Shown in pieces: positions 25,226 to 34,897 of a stretch of 64,000 nucleotides of DNA. Origin of the DNA: Streptomyces zagrosensis (GTDB taxonomy: Bacteria > Actinomycetota > Actinomycetes > Streptomycetales > Streptomycetaceae); contig NZ_JACHJL010000001.1 in NCBI RefSeq assembly GCF_014203645.1, positions 372,001-436,000 on the forward strand, given 5' to 3'. Numbering within the stretch: position 1 is the first letter of the stretch; each line of letters begins with the position of its first letter. The notes under the pieces were generated by a model, which was not told the origin of the DNA, made no database searches, and saw only the letters and a program-made list of their open reading frames with translations. A program made the position numbers and the translations under genes.

Positions 25226-26155
25226 TCAGGCACCTCCGGTCGTGCGGGCGGGGGTCATCTTGGCCTCGGCGGCCAGCGCGGCGGGAGAGCGGGCGAGGTA
25301 CGCCACGGCCTGGGCGGTGCTGCACTCCTGCGAGGGGTGATAGGTGCGGCTCAAGTACGCCGGTATGGAGCGCGCGATGGCGCCGGTGCGGGGCAGCACA
25401 CCCTCTCGTCCGGCGCGGAGGAACTCTCGGAGGCTGGCCTTGCCGTTGAGTAGCGTCGGGTCGTGTTCCATGAAGAACCTGATCCCGCGCTGCCACAGGA
25501 ACACCAGCGCGGCAAAGGCCGTGGCCCAGGTGCGTGCCCGGCGCCGGTAGCTGCCATCGACGTGCTGGAACAGGTCGAATGCCACCGACCGATGCTCGAC
25601 CTCCTCGGCGCCGTGCCAGCGCAGCAGGTCGAGCATGGTCGGGTCACAGCCCTTGCGGTCGAGCGCCTGCGCGCCCAGCACCCAATCGCCGAGGAACGCG
25701 GTGTAGTGCTCAATCGCCGCGATCATCGCGACCCGCTCCATCAGCCACCACTGGCGCGCCTTGCCCGGCGGTAGCGTCCGGTCGCCGAGTAGCTTCTCGA
25801 AGAGCCAATCGACCTGCGCCGTGTACGGGGTCGGGTCGAGCCCGAGCTCCTTCAGGTGCGGCAGCACCTCGTCGTGCGCCTGGGAGTGCATGGCCTCCTG
25901 CCCGATGAACCCGATCACGTCCGCGCGCAACTGCTCGTCGCGGATGAACGGCAGCACCTGCTTGTAGACGTGCACGAACCAGCGCTCACCGGCCGGAAGC
26001 AGCAGGTGCAACACATTGATCGTGTGCGTCGTAGCGGGATCGCCGGGCACCCAGTGCAGGGGCGTGCCGGACCACTCGAAGTCCACATTGCGCGCCTTGA
26101 GCGGTATGTACTCCGAGGCTACGGGGGCAGGCTGCGCCTTGGCCGTATTAGACAT
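25226..26155 (-). CDS. PF10118-type metal-dependent hydrolase, probable di-iron protein
   Basis: 309 residues, annotated in relatives as a predicted metal-dependent hydrolase. The sequence shows a ferritin-like ligand pattern: Glu57 (AGERWF), ExxH at 87-90 (EAMH), Glu149 (IEHYT), ExxH at 185-188 (EVEH). Four Glu and two His are what a di-iron carboxylate oxygenase needs. The immediately downstream PDR reductase could supply electrons. The ATG at 26155 starts the conserved part; no good ribosome site is visible, so a leaderless transcript is possible. Substrate unknown, probably a lipid or terpenoid. Confidence 0.75.
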   Translation of the reverse strand: MSNTAKAQPAPVASEYIPLKARNVDFEWSGTPLHWVPGDPATTHTINVLHLLLPAGERWFVHVYKQVLPFIRDEQLRADVIGFIGQEAMHSQAHDEVLPHLKELGLDPTPYTAQVDWLFEKLLGDRTLPPGKARQWWLMERVAMIAAIEHYTAFLGDWVLGAQALDRKGCDPTMLDLLRWHGAEEVEHRSVAFDLFQHVDGSYRRRARTWATAFAALVFLWQRGIRFFMEHDPTLLNGKASLREFLRAGREGVLPRTGAIARSIPAYLSRTYHPSQECSTAQAVAYLARSPAALAAEAKMTPARTTGGA

Positions 26156-26345
26156 GCCGTCAATGTACTGGCGAGTAAGCATGTGGCAATAGGGGTGCGC
26201 GCAGGAGTTTTTCGTACAGCTGCTCGTGCGGACGCCTGCGCGGTTGCCTGCATAGTTGCCCGTGCGGATGCCGTACGCCGTACGGTCGCGTGCTGGGCCC
26301 AGAGCGCGGTGTCGGGAGTGCCGGCAACGTAGCGTCGGTCAGTGC

Positions 26346-26405
26346 AGTGCCGGTCAATACGGTGCCGGTGAATACGGTGCCGGTGAATACGGTGCCGGTC
26401 AGTGG
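26346..26405. repeat. Four tandem 15-bp units
   Basis: Units of GGTGCCGGTGAATAC (two perfect, first and last degenerate), immediately before the 3' end of the 26414-28378 gene. Noncoding as far as I can see. Confidence 0.9.
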
Positions 26406-26413
26406 AGCGTCGG

Positions 26414-28378
26414 TCAGTGCAGTGCGGACAGGCGGCTACCATCGGCGAGGGTGGCGCTCACCTTTGGGCTGGCGCCGCGCTCGGCCGGCAGGGCCAGCAG
26501 GTTGCCCAGGGATGAGCCGCTGACGCCGCCGCTGAGCGTGATCGATGCGACGTCGGAACTGCCCGCCGCCAGTACGTACCACTGGTTGCTCGGCGACTTC
26601 CACATCGCCCCCGACAACACCCGTGGCTCGCGCGGCCCGCACGCTGCCGAGTCCTCCGCGCGGGCGGCGACAGCACCCTGCGCGCTGGGCTCGGACGTGG
26701 GCAGTTGGATCTGGGCGAGCGTCTTGGTGCCTGTCCCGCGCCAGGTCTCGGCCCTGGTGCACAGCCATGCCACGGTGCCGGCGCCCTCCGGCAACGGCTG
26801 GGTGGCGAACGGCCACGCGTTGACGCTGCGTACGCCCGCGCCGCGCAGCGCGGGCAGCTGGCAGGCGGTGCGCGCCCAACTCTCCCGCGCCGCCGCTTCG
26901 GTGACGTCCGCAGCGCGGTCGCGCGGCGACCCGTACGTCAGTCGTGCCGGCGTGAGCTCCCCGAGATCGGTGGCCAGGCGGCTGCCGAGTTGGAGGGCGA
27001 ACCACGTCGTGCAGTCCTTGGCCTCAGCGGAGCTACGGACCGGCGCGGTCACACCATCGGGGCCCCGGCGCACCGGCCGCTTCGGCGCGTGGGGCTTGAG
27101 CAGGTCCCGTACCGCCACCGACCGCACCCACGGGGCGGTCAAATAGCGCACGTTGCCATCGGTGCGGCCGACGACCACCGCCGTCGCGGACGCCTCGTCG
27201 GCGGCGTCGGCGCGCCCGAGGTCCAGCAGGGCATCGCCCCCGTCACCGCGCGCGGCCTCCGCATACCTGATCACCCGCAGCCCGTCGTAGAACAGCACCA
27301 CGGCGTCCCGGTCCACCACCCCCGCGTACAGCAACTGGGGCGGCCCTGCGGGCGGTCCTGGCAGCGTGCCAAGTGTTGCCGAGACCCGCACCGAGCCGCC
27401 GGGGCGCGCCCATACGGCCAGCGCGCGCCGCAGCAGGGCGCGGTCGGCGACGCGGTCGCCGCGGGCCGGCCAGGAACCGAAGTCGGGCCGGGTGGCCGCG
27501 CGCCAGGCGGCGGGCTTGGCACGGGTCAGCCGCGCCGGGTCAAGGGCCGCCTCGGCTGCGGGGTTACGCGCATACGCGGGCGCCGCCGCACCGTCCGGCC
27601 CCCAGCCGTCACCGGGCAGCCCGAGCAGTACACCGCAGACCGTGAGGGCCGCCGCCGCGGCGATCGCCGCCCGGGTGTGCTGGCGCCGCCGCATCAGATC
27701 CGTTGGCCGGGCGCGCAGCGAACACGGGTCGAAACCCGGTGAGCTCAACAGCACGTGATCGGCGCTGCCCGCCGGGCCGCGTACGCCGTCCGCTTCGGCG
27801 ATCGCCGCCCGTACGTCCGTGACCCCCGCCGCCTCAAGGACTCGGTGCAGTGCGCGGTCGTCGAGCCCGTCGAGGCTGCGTAGCGCGATGGCGGCGCGGC
27901 CAGGCCCGGACAGGGCACCCAGCGTGTTCTCCAGGGCCATCTCATCCGCCCCGCCGGAGCGCGGGAACAACCGCAGCCCCCACACCTGCGGGAGCAGCGG
28001 CGGCAACCCGGCCCTGCGAGGTAGCTCCCAGGGCCGCCGCGGGCGCGCGGCCTCCAGCGCGGCCTGGAGCACCCGCAGCCGCACATACGCGTAGCCGGCG
28101 CCGTCATCGCCGCTGGGCGCCCCGCGCTGGCCCGGCATCGCGCACGCGCGCCCGGGGCCCGGTGCGTCGGTGTCGGGAACCTTGCCGCGGGGCAGTGCGC
28201 GCTGGGTCAGCGCGTGCGCGGTGAGCACGCGGCGGGTACGGCGCAGGCCGGGTGGCAGTACGACGTAGCCAAGCCGCACCAACCGCGGATAGTGCTCGAT
28301 GATCGCGGCCTCGGCGAGCTCCACGTCGATGGGGACAAAGGGCTCAAAGGGGGGCGCTGTCGCCTGCTGCTGCTCCAC
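26414..28378 (-). CDS. Membrane-anchored protein with sigma-factor-like N-terminus
   Basis: 654 residues. Residues 20-60 (EHYPRLVRLGYVVLP then LTAHALTQRAL) resemble sigma-70 region 2. Residues about 155-200 (LGALSGPGRAAIALRSLDGL, ALHRVLEAAGV) resemble region 4. A single membrane helix follows (AAIAAAAALTVCGVLLGLP, near 240-258). The 390-residue remainder would be extracytoplasmic, with no enzyme motif but a few Cys. This is a known Streptomyces architecture of unclear function: a degenerate sigma module fused to a surface domain. It could be a membrane-tethered regulator, or the sigma-like part may be vestigial. Confidence 0.65.
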   Translation of the reverse strand: MEQQQATAPPFEPFVPIDVELAEAAIIEHYPRLVRLGYVVLPPGLRRTRRVLTAHALTQRALPRGKVPDTDAPGPGRACAMPGQRGAPSGDDGAGYAYVRLRVLQAALEAARPRRPWELPRRAGLPPLLPQVWGLRLFPRSGGADEMALENTLGALSGPGRAAIALRSLDGLDDRALHRVLEAAGVTDVRAAIAEADGVRGPAGSADHVLLSSPGFDPCSLRARPTDLMRRRQHTRAAIAAAAALTVCGVLLGLPGDGWGPDGAAAPAYARNPAAEAALDPARLTRAKPAAWRAATRPDFGSWPARGDRVADRALLRRALAVWARPGGSVRVSATLGTLPGPPAGPPQLLYAGVVDRDAVVLFYDGLRVIRYAEAARGDGGDALLDLGRADAADEASATAVVVGRTDGNVRYLTAPWVRSVAVRDLLKPHAPKRPVRRGPDGVTAPVRSSAEAKDCTTWFALQLGSRLATDLGELTPARLTYGSPRDRAADVTEAAARESWARTACQLPALRGAGVRSVNAWPFATQPLPEGAGTVAWLCTRAETWRGTGTKTLAQIQLPTSEPSAQGAVAARAEDSAACGPREPRVLSGAMWKSPSNQWYVLAAGSSDVASITLSGGVSGSSLGNLLALPAERGASPKVSATLADGSRLSALH

Positions 28379-28424
28379 GGCCCGTAGAACGAGCGAGGGC
28401 AGGGATGGTCACCTACACGGGTGT

Positions 28425-28455
28425 GGCGTGGGGCCCGGAAACCGGGCCCCACGCC
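28425..28455 (-). terminator. Strong terminator hairpin after the GH89 gene
   Basis: GGCGTGGGGCCCGG and CCGGGCCCCACGCC, a perfect 14-bp stem with loop AAA, 16 nt after the GH89 stop on the minus strand. Confidence 0.85.
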
Positions 28456-28470
28456 TCGGTTGGATGACTG

Positions 28471-31400
28471 CTAGCGCGTTTCCCAGGCGCTGAACTCCAC
28501 CAGCCCGCGGGCCCCGGACCCGCCGTGCGTTGCCGTCATGAACAAGCCCGCGTCCTGGCGGTCGGCGGCGCCTGGCACGGTGACCGTGGCCACCGTGCGC
28601 CAACTCGCCCCGTCGTCCGTCGAAAAGGCCCCGGTGTACGCGCCGGACGCCGCACGCGTCAGCCGCAGCAGGACTGGGGCCTGCACGCCCGTGGTGCGCT
28701 TGTAGGTGTCCAAGGTGCCGTCCCCGTTGGTGTCGTAGGACAGCACGATGCCGTTGGCGGGCGTGCTGGACAGGTTGAGGAAACCGGCAGAGCCCGCCGT
28801 GGCGAGGCTGTTGCGGACGATGATGCCCGCGCGAGCCCACGCCCCAGTAGCGGGCTGGCTGTCCACGCGTACGGTCACCACACCGCCTGCGGACAGCGCC
28901 TGGGCGCGATAGATCGAGCCGAACTCGGTGGTGGCCTTCCACAGGTCCCGCCCGCCGCCCTCGATGGCGTACCGGCCGTCGAGTTGGCCGAAGACGGCAC
29001 CGTTGTTGGTGACGGTGCGCAGCCCCTGCGCCAGCCGGCCGGCGACGTAGAGCGTGCCGGTGCGCACGTCGGTGACGCGCTCCTCGCCCTGGGGCCCGTA
29101 AACCGTGCTCAGCTCGTACGGCACGGGCTTGAGCGGCGCCTGCAACGGCGTGCTCGGCGCAATGACCCGCCACTCGGCGTCGGCGCTGCCCGCCGCCGGC
29201 ACGCTGGGCACCGACGTGGGGCCCTGCGGGGTGGCCTCAAGGCCGGTCAACTGGAAGTCAACGCGGCCGGTGGGAGAGAAGCCATTGACGTTGCGGAACG
29301 TGACGGTGACCAGCGCGGCGCCACCGGGTTCGAGTGTGGTCGGGGCGGCGCTGACCTCGGTGGTGCCCTGGTACGGGGCCTTCGCCAGCACCTCGCGCAC
29401 CCGACTCGCCGTGCGATGCGCGTCGCGCGTCGGCCGCTCCGGGTAGCTCTTGCGCTCCCGGGTCCACGGCTCCTCGATCGGATACCAGTCGAACGTCTTG
29501 GGCTCGCGGCCCTCGGCGAGCGCGTCCTCCAACTCGTCGAGATAGCTCTGCCACTGCGGAAGGTGGAAATCGCCGACCAAACCCTGCCAGTCGCGGTTGC
29601 CGTAGTTGGCGAGCCGGCCCGTATCTGCGGTGGCGCGCGTGGCCCAGATGGTGATCAGCGCCCGCGCGGAGTGCTCAAGTTGCGCCTCCTCGGCCTCACT
29701 GGAGGCCATCCGTTTCGCGTCCGCGAGCCAGGGACCCAGCAGGAAACGGCGGTGTGCCCCGGTCATCTCCTCGCTCAGGCCCATCAGCCGCAACCACAGC
29801 CGGGACAGGGCGCGGAAGGTGCTCAAGTCCTTGCGCTGAAAGGCCGCCTTGAGCTGCGGCAGCAACTGGTGGGAGCGGTTGGCCAGAACCTGTCGGCCCA
29901 GGTCGGTCACATCGTGCCGGTAGGTGTCCGAGCCGCGCAGCGCGGGGCGCACGCCGAGCAGCGCGGCGAACGCGGTGTCGAACACGGCGGGATCGAACGC
30001 GGGCACACGGGTGGCGTGGTGCGTGCCCGAACGAGCCGTCAGATTGGGACGCGCCGCGAAGAGCGAGTCATGCGGGCGCCCGTCGCTGCTGGTGATCCGG
30101 TACGTGCTGTCGCGCAGCACCGCGAACGCCGCACGCGCCTGCTCGTCCTTGCCGCCATAGCGGGTGTCGGCGTAGTTCGCGAACCAGGCTTCGCGATCCA
30201 CCGCCTCATCGCGCCAGGCCAGCTCGCTGAACAGCTCGAATGCGGCCGGGTCGCGCTCGGCGGCCTCCGGCATGTACGCGGTACCCACCAGCTTGCTGCC
30301 GGGCTTGTCCCGCCAGACGGTGAAACGATCCGTCCACATATGTGTCTTCGCGCCGATCGTGGTGCGGCCACCGAAGTTGGGGATCGTGCCGAACGCGTAC
30401 GGCGTGCCGGCCCAGTCCCGTTCGCGGTCGGTGATCCGCTCCAGGTCCGAGAGCCCGTCAACGACCAGCAGCCGGTCCTTGTCCACGGCATCCAACAGCT
30501 CCCGGCGGGGGTTCTCCTGCCAACCGAGAATCACCCATACGGCCTCGGGCTGAGCGGTGTGCAGCGCGCGCTGCACGGCGCGCGCCGCGTCCGCCACCGG
30601 CACGTCGCCCGCGTTGCCGCCCTCGTGCAGCAGGTCCATCTTGTAGCCGACAGCCGGGCCGAACAGCTCTTTTTGATGCCGGTAGAAGGCGGCGGCGACC
30701 CGGTCGAACACGGGGGTGCGCGGGTCCAGCCAGTCCGGCCGCGGCAGCCCGTTCCACGTGCCCTGCTTGATGGTGCGCCCGCCCGGATTGCGCTCGGCGA
30801 AGCCCGCCGGGACGGTGCCGAAGTAGCCGGGGAAGACCGCGGACATGCCCAGCTCGCGCAGCCGGCGGGCGATGCGCTGGCCCAACTCGGTGCGCTTGGC
30901 CAGCAGTTCGGGACTGATGGGTCCGCCGTACTCGCTCATGTTTTGCAGTAGCCACCAGGGCTGGTGGGAGGGCGCGGGCAGCCAGGTACGTAGCTCGGCG
31001 TCCGAGTAGCCGAACTCCAGGAGCAGCCGGTGGTAGACCGCCTCCTGGCCCGCGGTGACCAGCACCTCGTTGCAGCCGTGCAGCGCGAGCAGATCGATCA
31101 TCCGCTCCCAGCGTTCCCAGTCGGCGTACGGAGCGGTGTAACCGTCATGGGTGTCGTTAAACGCGAAGCGGTGCGGCAGCGTGGTGGAGCGGCGCAGCGC
31201 CTTGCCGGGCGCGGGCAGCCGATCCGGCAGCTCAAGCTGACTGCCCGACCACGTCAGCTGCGCCTGGCAGACGTACTTGAGGTACCAGTGAACTCCGGTC
31301 AGCAGCACGGCGGGGCTGGTTCCGGAGACCTCGATATGGCCGGTGGAGCCGGTAACGGTGAAGCTCTCCGGGCGCCGGTGGCGGCCGGGGCCCGAGCCGC

Positions 31401-31659
31401 CAGCGCCCCCCGACCCCGCGGGGCCGCCAGGCTCCCCGGCGCCGCCGCTGATCTGCCGCAACCGGAACTGTGCTGCGTGCTCGGGCAGCAGCCGGGCCAA
31501 GGCCGCACGGGCGGGCGCAATGCTGAACGGTTCGCCTTGCTCCGACGCGTGGGCCTCGGCGAGCGGGGCGGCGCTGGCCCCGCTGCCGTGCGCGGCCAGT
31601 GCGGCGGTGACTCCCATGGCTCCAGCGGTGCCAAGGACGGTGCGTCTGGTCAGATCACT
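28471..31659 (-). CDS. Secreted alpha-N-acetylglucosaminidase, GH89
   Basis: About 1062 residues. A Tat signal (LTRRTVLGTAGAMGV) directs export. The GH89 core has LPHRFAFNDTHDGYT, the acid/base Glu in NMSEYGG (about residue 243) and the nucleophile Glu in LLHEGGNAGD (about 346), matching the NAGLU family that releases terminal alpha-linked GlcNAc from glycans. After about residue 740 come a NEW3/alpha-galactosidase-type beta domain (VTVTFRNVNGFSPTG) and a C-terminal LamG/DUF1349-like carbohydrate-binding domain. The GTG at 31659 is chosen because GGGGGC lies just upstream and it puts the Arg pair at residues 5-6; a GTG at 31674 is in frame. Confidence 0.88.
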   Translation of the reverse strand, partial: SDLTRRTVLGTAGAMGVTAALAAHGSGASAAPLAEAHASEQGEPFSIAPARAALARLLPEHAAQFRLRQISGGAGEPGGPAGSGGAGGSGPGRHRRPESFTVTGSTGHIEVSGTSPAVLLTGVHWYLKYVCQAQLTWSGSQLELPDRLPAPGKALRRSTTLPHRFAFNDTHDGYTAPYADWERWERMIDLLALHGCNEVLVTAGQEAVYHRLLLEFGYSDAELRTWLPAPSHQPWWLLQNMSEYGGPISPELLAKRTELGQRIARRLRELGMSAVFPGYFGTVPAGFAERNPGGRTIKQGTWNGLPRPDWLDPRTPVFDRVAAAFYRHQKELFGPAVGYKMDLLHEGGNAGDVPVADAARAVQRALHTAQPEAVWVILGWQENPRRELLDAVDKDRLLVVDGLSDLERITDRERDWAGTPYAFGTIPNFGGRTTIGAKTHMWTDRFTVWRDKPGSKLVGTAYMPEAAERDPAAFELFSELAWRDEAVDREAWFANYADTRYGGKDEQARAAFAVLRDSTYRITSSDGRPHDSLFAARPNLTARSGTHHATRVPAFDPAVFDTAFAALLGVRPALRGSDTYRHDVTDLGRQVLANRSHQLLPQLKAAFQRKDLSTFRALSRLWLRLMGLSEEMTGAHRRFLLGPWLADAKRMASSEAEEAQLEHSARALITIWATRATADTGRLANYGNRDWQGLVGDFHLPQWQSYLDELEDALAEGREPKTFDWYPIEEPWTRERKSYPERPTRDAHRTASRVREVLAKAPYQGTTEVSAAPTTLEPGGAALVTVTFRNVNGFSPTGRVDFQLTGLEATPQGPTSVPSVPAAGSADAEWRVIAPSTPLQAPLKPVPYELSTVYGPQGEERVTDVRTGTLYVAGRLAQGLRTVTNNGAVFGQLDGRYAIEGGGRDLWKATTEFGSIYRAQALSAGGVVTVRVDSQPATGAWARAGIIVRNSLATAGSAGFLNLSSTPANGIVLSYDTNGDGTLDTYKRTTGVQAPVLLRLTRAASGAYTGAFSTDDGASWRTVATVTVPGAADRQDAGLFMTATHGGSGARGLVEFSAWETR

Positions 31660-31757
31660 CACGGATGCCCCCACGGCTCGAAAGAATCAGCGGACACATG
31701 CGAGGGGCACGGTAACCGCTGGCACTGCCGGGGTCGAGACGTCCGGAGCTGGTGTCG

Positions 31758-32405
31758 TCAGCCTCGGTCGAGGTAGGCAAGAACGGCGAGAACACGGCGG
31801 TTGTCGTCGTCGGAGGGGGACATTCCAAGCTTTCCGAAGATGTTCGAGGTGTGTTTGGCGACAGCCCGTTCGGTGACGAAGAGCTGCGCGGCTATGGCCG
31901 CGTTGGACCGGCCCTGTGCCATCAGCTCCATCACTTCCTTCTCCCGAGGCGTCAAATTGCCCATCGGCTTGTCCTGGGAGCGCCGCGAGAGCAGTTGCGA
32001 AATGACCTGCGGGTCCATGGCCGTACCGCCCGCAGCCACCCGCCGTACCGCGTCGATGAACTGATCCGCGTCAAAGACGCGATCCTTGAGGAGATAGCCG
32101 ATGCCGCCGCTGCCATCGGCGAGCAGTTCACGCGCGTACAACTGCTCGACGTGCTGGGACAGGACCAGAACCGGCAGCCCCGGCGTCGCCCGGCGTGCGG
32201 CGAGCGCGCACTGTAGCCCCTCGTCGGTGAAGGACGGCGGCAACCGTACGTCCACCACGGCCACATCGGGCTTCAACTCCGCGAGCGCGCGGGTGAGTTC
32301 GGGCCCGGTCTCCACGGCGGCGGCGATCTCGAAGTCGTACGCCTCCAGCATCCGGACCAGACCGTCCCGGAGCAAGAAGAGATCTTCGGCAACGACAACG
32401 CGCAC
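31758..32405 (-). CDS. NarL/LuxR-type response regulator
   Basis: 215 residues. The receiver domain has VVAEDLFLLRDG (acidic pair), VVDVRLPPSFTD (phospho-acceptor Asp) and LLKDRV (Lys). The C-terminal LuxR helix-turn-helix is LTPREKEVMELMAQGRSN. The cognate kinase is most likely the 33617-34897 gene, one gene upstream on the same strand, with a pseudouridine synthase in between. Confidence 0.9.
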   Translation of the reverse strand: MRVVVAEDLFLLRDGLVRMLEAYDFEIAAAVETGPELTRALAELKPDVAVVDVRLPPSFTDEGLQCALAARRATPGLPVLVLSQHVEQLYARELLADGSGGIGYLLKDRVFDADQFIDAVRRVAAGGTAMDPQVISQLLSRRSQDKPMGNLTPREKEVMELMAQGRSNAAIAAQLFVTERAVAKHTSNIFGKLGMSPSDDDNRRVLAVLAYLDRG

Positions 32406-32526
32406 TGCGGACTCCAGCGGACGGGGCGGTGGCCACCGGGTTCCGGCGGCGGCGGGTGCCCCGCACTCTACCTAGGAAGCGGGCGCGGCTAAGTCGAACG
32501 CCAGGCACCGCTGGACCCGGTGCCAC

Positions 32527-33378
32527 TCAAGCGGCAGAAGGCCCCGTAGCCGCCCAGCCGCCCAGCACGGCGGCCGGTCCACCCGCCGGTAGGCGGTCCG
32601 CCACCGGCGCCCAGAAGTCGTCGCTCGGCTCCGCCGAGACCGTGATGCGCTCGTTGCCGGCCCAGGTCGCATCGAAGCTCAACCGCCAGGAGTGCAGGCC
32701 CGTGCGCTCGCCCCTGGCCGCCGCCTGCTTGTCGAACAGTGGGTCGCCCACGATGGGAAAACCGATCCACGCCAGGTGTACCCGGATCTGGTGCCTGCGC
32801 CCGGTGATCGGCTCGATGACCAGCAGCGTGTGCCGGTCATCCGACCACAGCCGGGTGAAGTGGGTGATCGACGGATAGGTCTTGACGTGTGTGAACACCT
32901 TCTCCTGCGGCACCCGCCACGAGCCGTGCGCTGTGTCCGGGCCAGCCGGGCCAGCCGGCCCCTGCGGCACGCTGGCCGCGATGTCCTCGCGCTGTGCGCC
33001 GACCCGCACCCGGTTCTTGCGGCCCACGCTGAGCGGCATGTCGATGGTGCCGCGCAGCGGCAGGCCACCGGGCAGCCCCGCGGTGGGCACCAAGGCCAGA
33101 TACGTCTTGTCCACCGTGCGCTTGTTGAACTGCCTGGTCACCTCGGACTGGATGCGCTGTTCCTTGGCGAACAACACCGCACCCGAGGTCACTTTGTCGA
33201 TCCGATGGCACGGGATCAGCGTCTCGCCGACCTCATCGGCCATCCTGACCAGGTCACTTTCATGGCGCTCGCCCATGACGGAGATTCCGGCGGGCTTGTT
33301 CAAAACGAGGAACGCCGCGTCCTCTCGGACGATGGAACCCGCACGGTCCCGGATCTGGGTCCACTCGTTCATCTGCAT
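32527..33378 (-). CDS. RluA-family pseudouridine synthase
   Basis: About 283 residues. The catalytic motif is HRIDKVTSGAVLFAK (catalytic Asp); GRRHQIRVHLAWIGFPIVGD is the conserved C-terminal block. It isomerises uridine in rRNA or tRNA. The N-terminal NKPAGISVMGE is the family start region. The Met at 33378 is used; Met at 33372 is equally possible because no strong ribosome site decides. It sits between the response-regulator and kinase genes on the same strand. Confidence 0.86.
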   Translation of the reverse strand: MQMNEWTQIRDRAGSIVREDAAFLVLNKPAGISVMGERHESDLVRMADEVGETLIPCHRIDKVTSGAVLFAKEQRIQSEVTRQFNKRTVDKTYLALVPTAGLPGGLPLRGTIDMPLSVGRKNRVRVGAQREDIAASVPQGPAGPAGPDTAHGSWRVPQEKVFTHVKTYPSITHFTRLWSDDRHTLLVIEPITGRRHQIRVHLAWIGFPIVGDPLFDKQAAARGERTGLHSWRLSFDATWAGNERITVSAEPSDDFWAPVADRLPAGGPAAVLGGWAATGPSAA

Positions 33379-33616
33379 CCATCTCAGGTCCACGACGCGG
33401 CCAGGCGCCAGCGCTCGGCCCATGGTCCCAAACGGGGCGCCGGGCGCGAAATTCGGTCGTGTTCCGCCCGTGCGTTACGAGCCTGGGCTCGGCCCCCGGG
33501 CCAGCCCCGCCCCCACCGTGGAGACGGAGCCAAGGAGACGAAGCCAAGGAAACGGGCCAAGGACACGAAGCCAAGGAAACGGGACCAAACGGGGCCCAGC
33601 GGAGCCGGGAAGCTGG

Positions 33617-34897
33617 TCAGCGCATCGTCGGGCGTGCCGGGTAGGGCTCGCAGGGAATCTCCAAGGTCACCATCGTCGGGCCGCCGATCGGGCTGTTGAC
33701 GGCCAGCAGCCCATCGAAGGCGCCGAGCCGCCGCTCGATGCCCGCGAGCCCGGAGCCGAGTGTGGTGTCCACGCCGCCTAGGCCGTTGTCGGTCACCGCG
33801 ATCCGCAGCATGCCGGCGGCGTAGTGCACATCCAGCCACACCCGTTCCGCCTCGGCGTGCTTGGCCGCGTTCGTCAGCACCTCGCTGACGGCGAAGTACG
33901 CCGCTGCCTCCACCGGCTCCTCGAACCGCCCCGGAAGATCCACATCGGTCTCTACCGGCATCGGCATGCGCAGCGCCAAGGCTCGTACGGCATCGCCCAG
34001 ACCGCGCTCGGCCAGCACCGGCGGGTGAATGCCGCGCACCAGGTCGCGCAGCTCGGACAGTGCCTCGGCGGAGTTGGCGCGGGCCATCGACAGCATCTTC
34101 TTCGCCTGCTGCGGGTCCTTCTCGATCAGTGCCTCGATGGTGCCGAGGCTCATGCCCATCGCCACCAGCCGGGCCTGCGCCCCGTCGTGCAGATCACGTT
34201 CGATGCGGCGCAGCTCGGCAGCTGAGTTGTCCACCGCGTCATGCCGGGTCGTGGTCAGTCGCTCGACCCGGGCCGTCAGCGCCATCTGCGGAGTGGGGGC
34301 CAGCAGGCTGCGGCAGAGCAGGAAGTGGCCGCGCAGCATCAGCGGGCTCACGTACAGCGAAACCACCAGGAAGACCAGTCCGAGCAGCGCCGCGAGGTTC
34401 GCCGTGAACTGCGAGGAGATGGGAATGAACGCGTACCACTCGTTGCCCCCGTTGTGCACGATCGGCCGCCACACGCCTGCTGCCAGGACCCATCCGTAGA
34501 TCGCGTACGGGATGAAGATGAAGGAGAGCAGCGCGGTGACATAGCCAGCGATCATGTCGGTGAACATCCACAGCAGATCGCGCCAGGTCGCCGGGTCCTT
34601 GAGCAGCAGGGTGCACCGCTCGACCTGCCCGGTGAACCCGGTGCGCATATCGGATGGGAACGGGCGATAGGGCACGGGAATCGTGATGCCGGCCCACTCG
34701 GCCGCCTTCAGCCTGCGGAAGTTGGCGAAGCCGCGCACCGCGGACAGGACGAGCGGGGTGGTGATCAGCCCGACCCCCAGCATGATGAAGGCGATCGACA
34801 GCACCGTCAGCACGAAGAGGGTGATCGAGCCCGTGAGCGTGATGAACGCCAGCGCGAACCCCTGAGCGGTGGTGCGCAATGCGTTGCGGACTCTCAT
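33617..34897 (-). CDS. Membrane sensor histidine kinase (HisKA_3 type)
   Basis: 426 residues. Four to five membrane helices in the first 210 residues (FITLTGSITLFVLTVLSIAF; YVTALLSFIFIPYAIYGWVL; ANLAALLGLVFLVVSLYVSP) form a DUF4153/sensor-like region. The phospho-acceptor is in RRIERDLHDGAQARLVAMG, then the ATPase domain with EVLTNAAKHA and DNGLGG. The ATG at 34897 follows GGGGAG by 7 nt. It is divergent from the MMPL transporter, so the pair with the 31758 regulator may respond to envelope stress and control that transporter; this link is only positional. Confidence 0.9.
   Translation of the reverse strand: MRVRNALRTTAQGFALAFITLTGSITLFVLTVLSIAFIMLGVGLITTPLVLSAVRGFANFRRLKAAEWAGITIPVPYRPFPSDMRTGFTGQVERCTLLLKDPATWRDLLWMFTDMIAGYVTALLSFIFIPYAIYGWVLAAGVWRPIVHNGGNEWYAFIPISSQFTANLAALLGLVFLVVSLYVSPLMLRGHFLLCRSLLAPTPQMALTARVERLTTTRHDAVDNSAAELRRIERDLHDGAQARLVAMGMSLGTIEALIEKDPQQAKKMLSMARANSAEALSELRDLVRGIHPPVLAERGLGDAVRALALRMPMPVETDVDLPGRFEEPVEAAAYFAVSEVLTNAAKHAEAERVWLDVHYAAGMLRIAVTDNGLGGVDTTLGSGLAGIERRLGAFDGLLAVNSPIGGPTMVTLEIPCEPYPARPTMR

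Noticed and set aside
28525..30951. 808-residue open frame on the plus strand
   Set aside because: It is antisense to the GH89 gene, whose motifs and signal peptide are clear. The translation is Arg/Gly-rich with no family features, as expected for a high-GC shadow frame.
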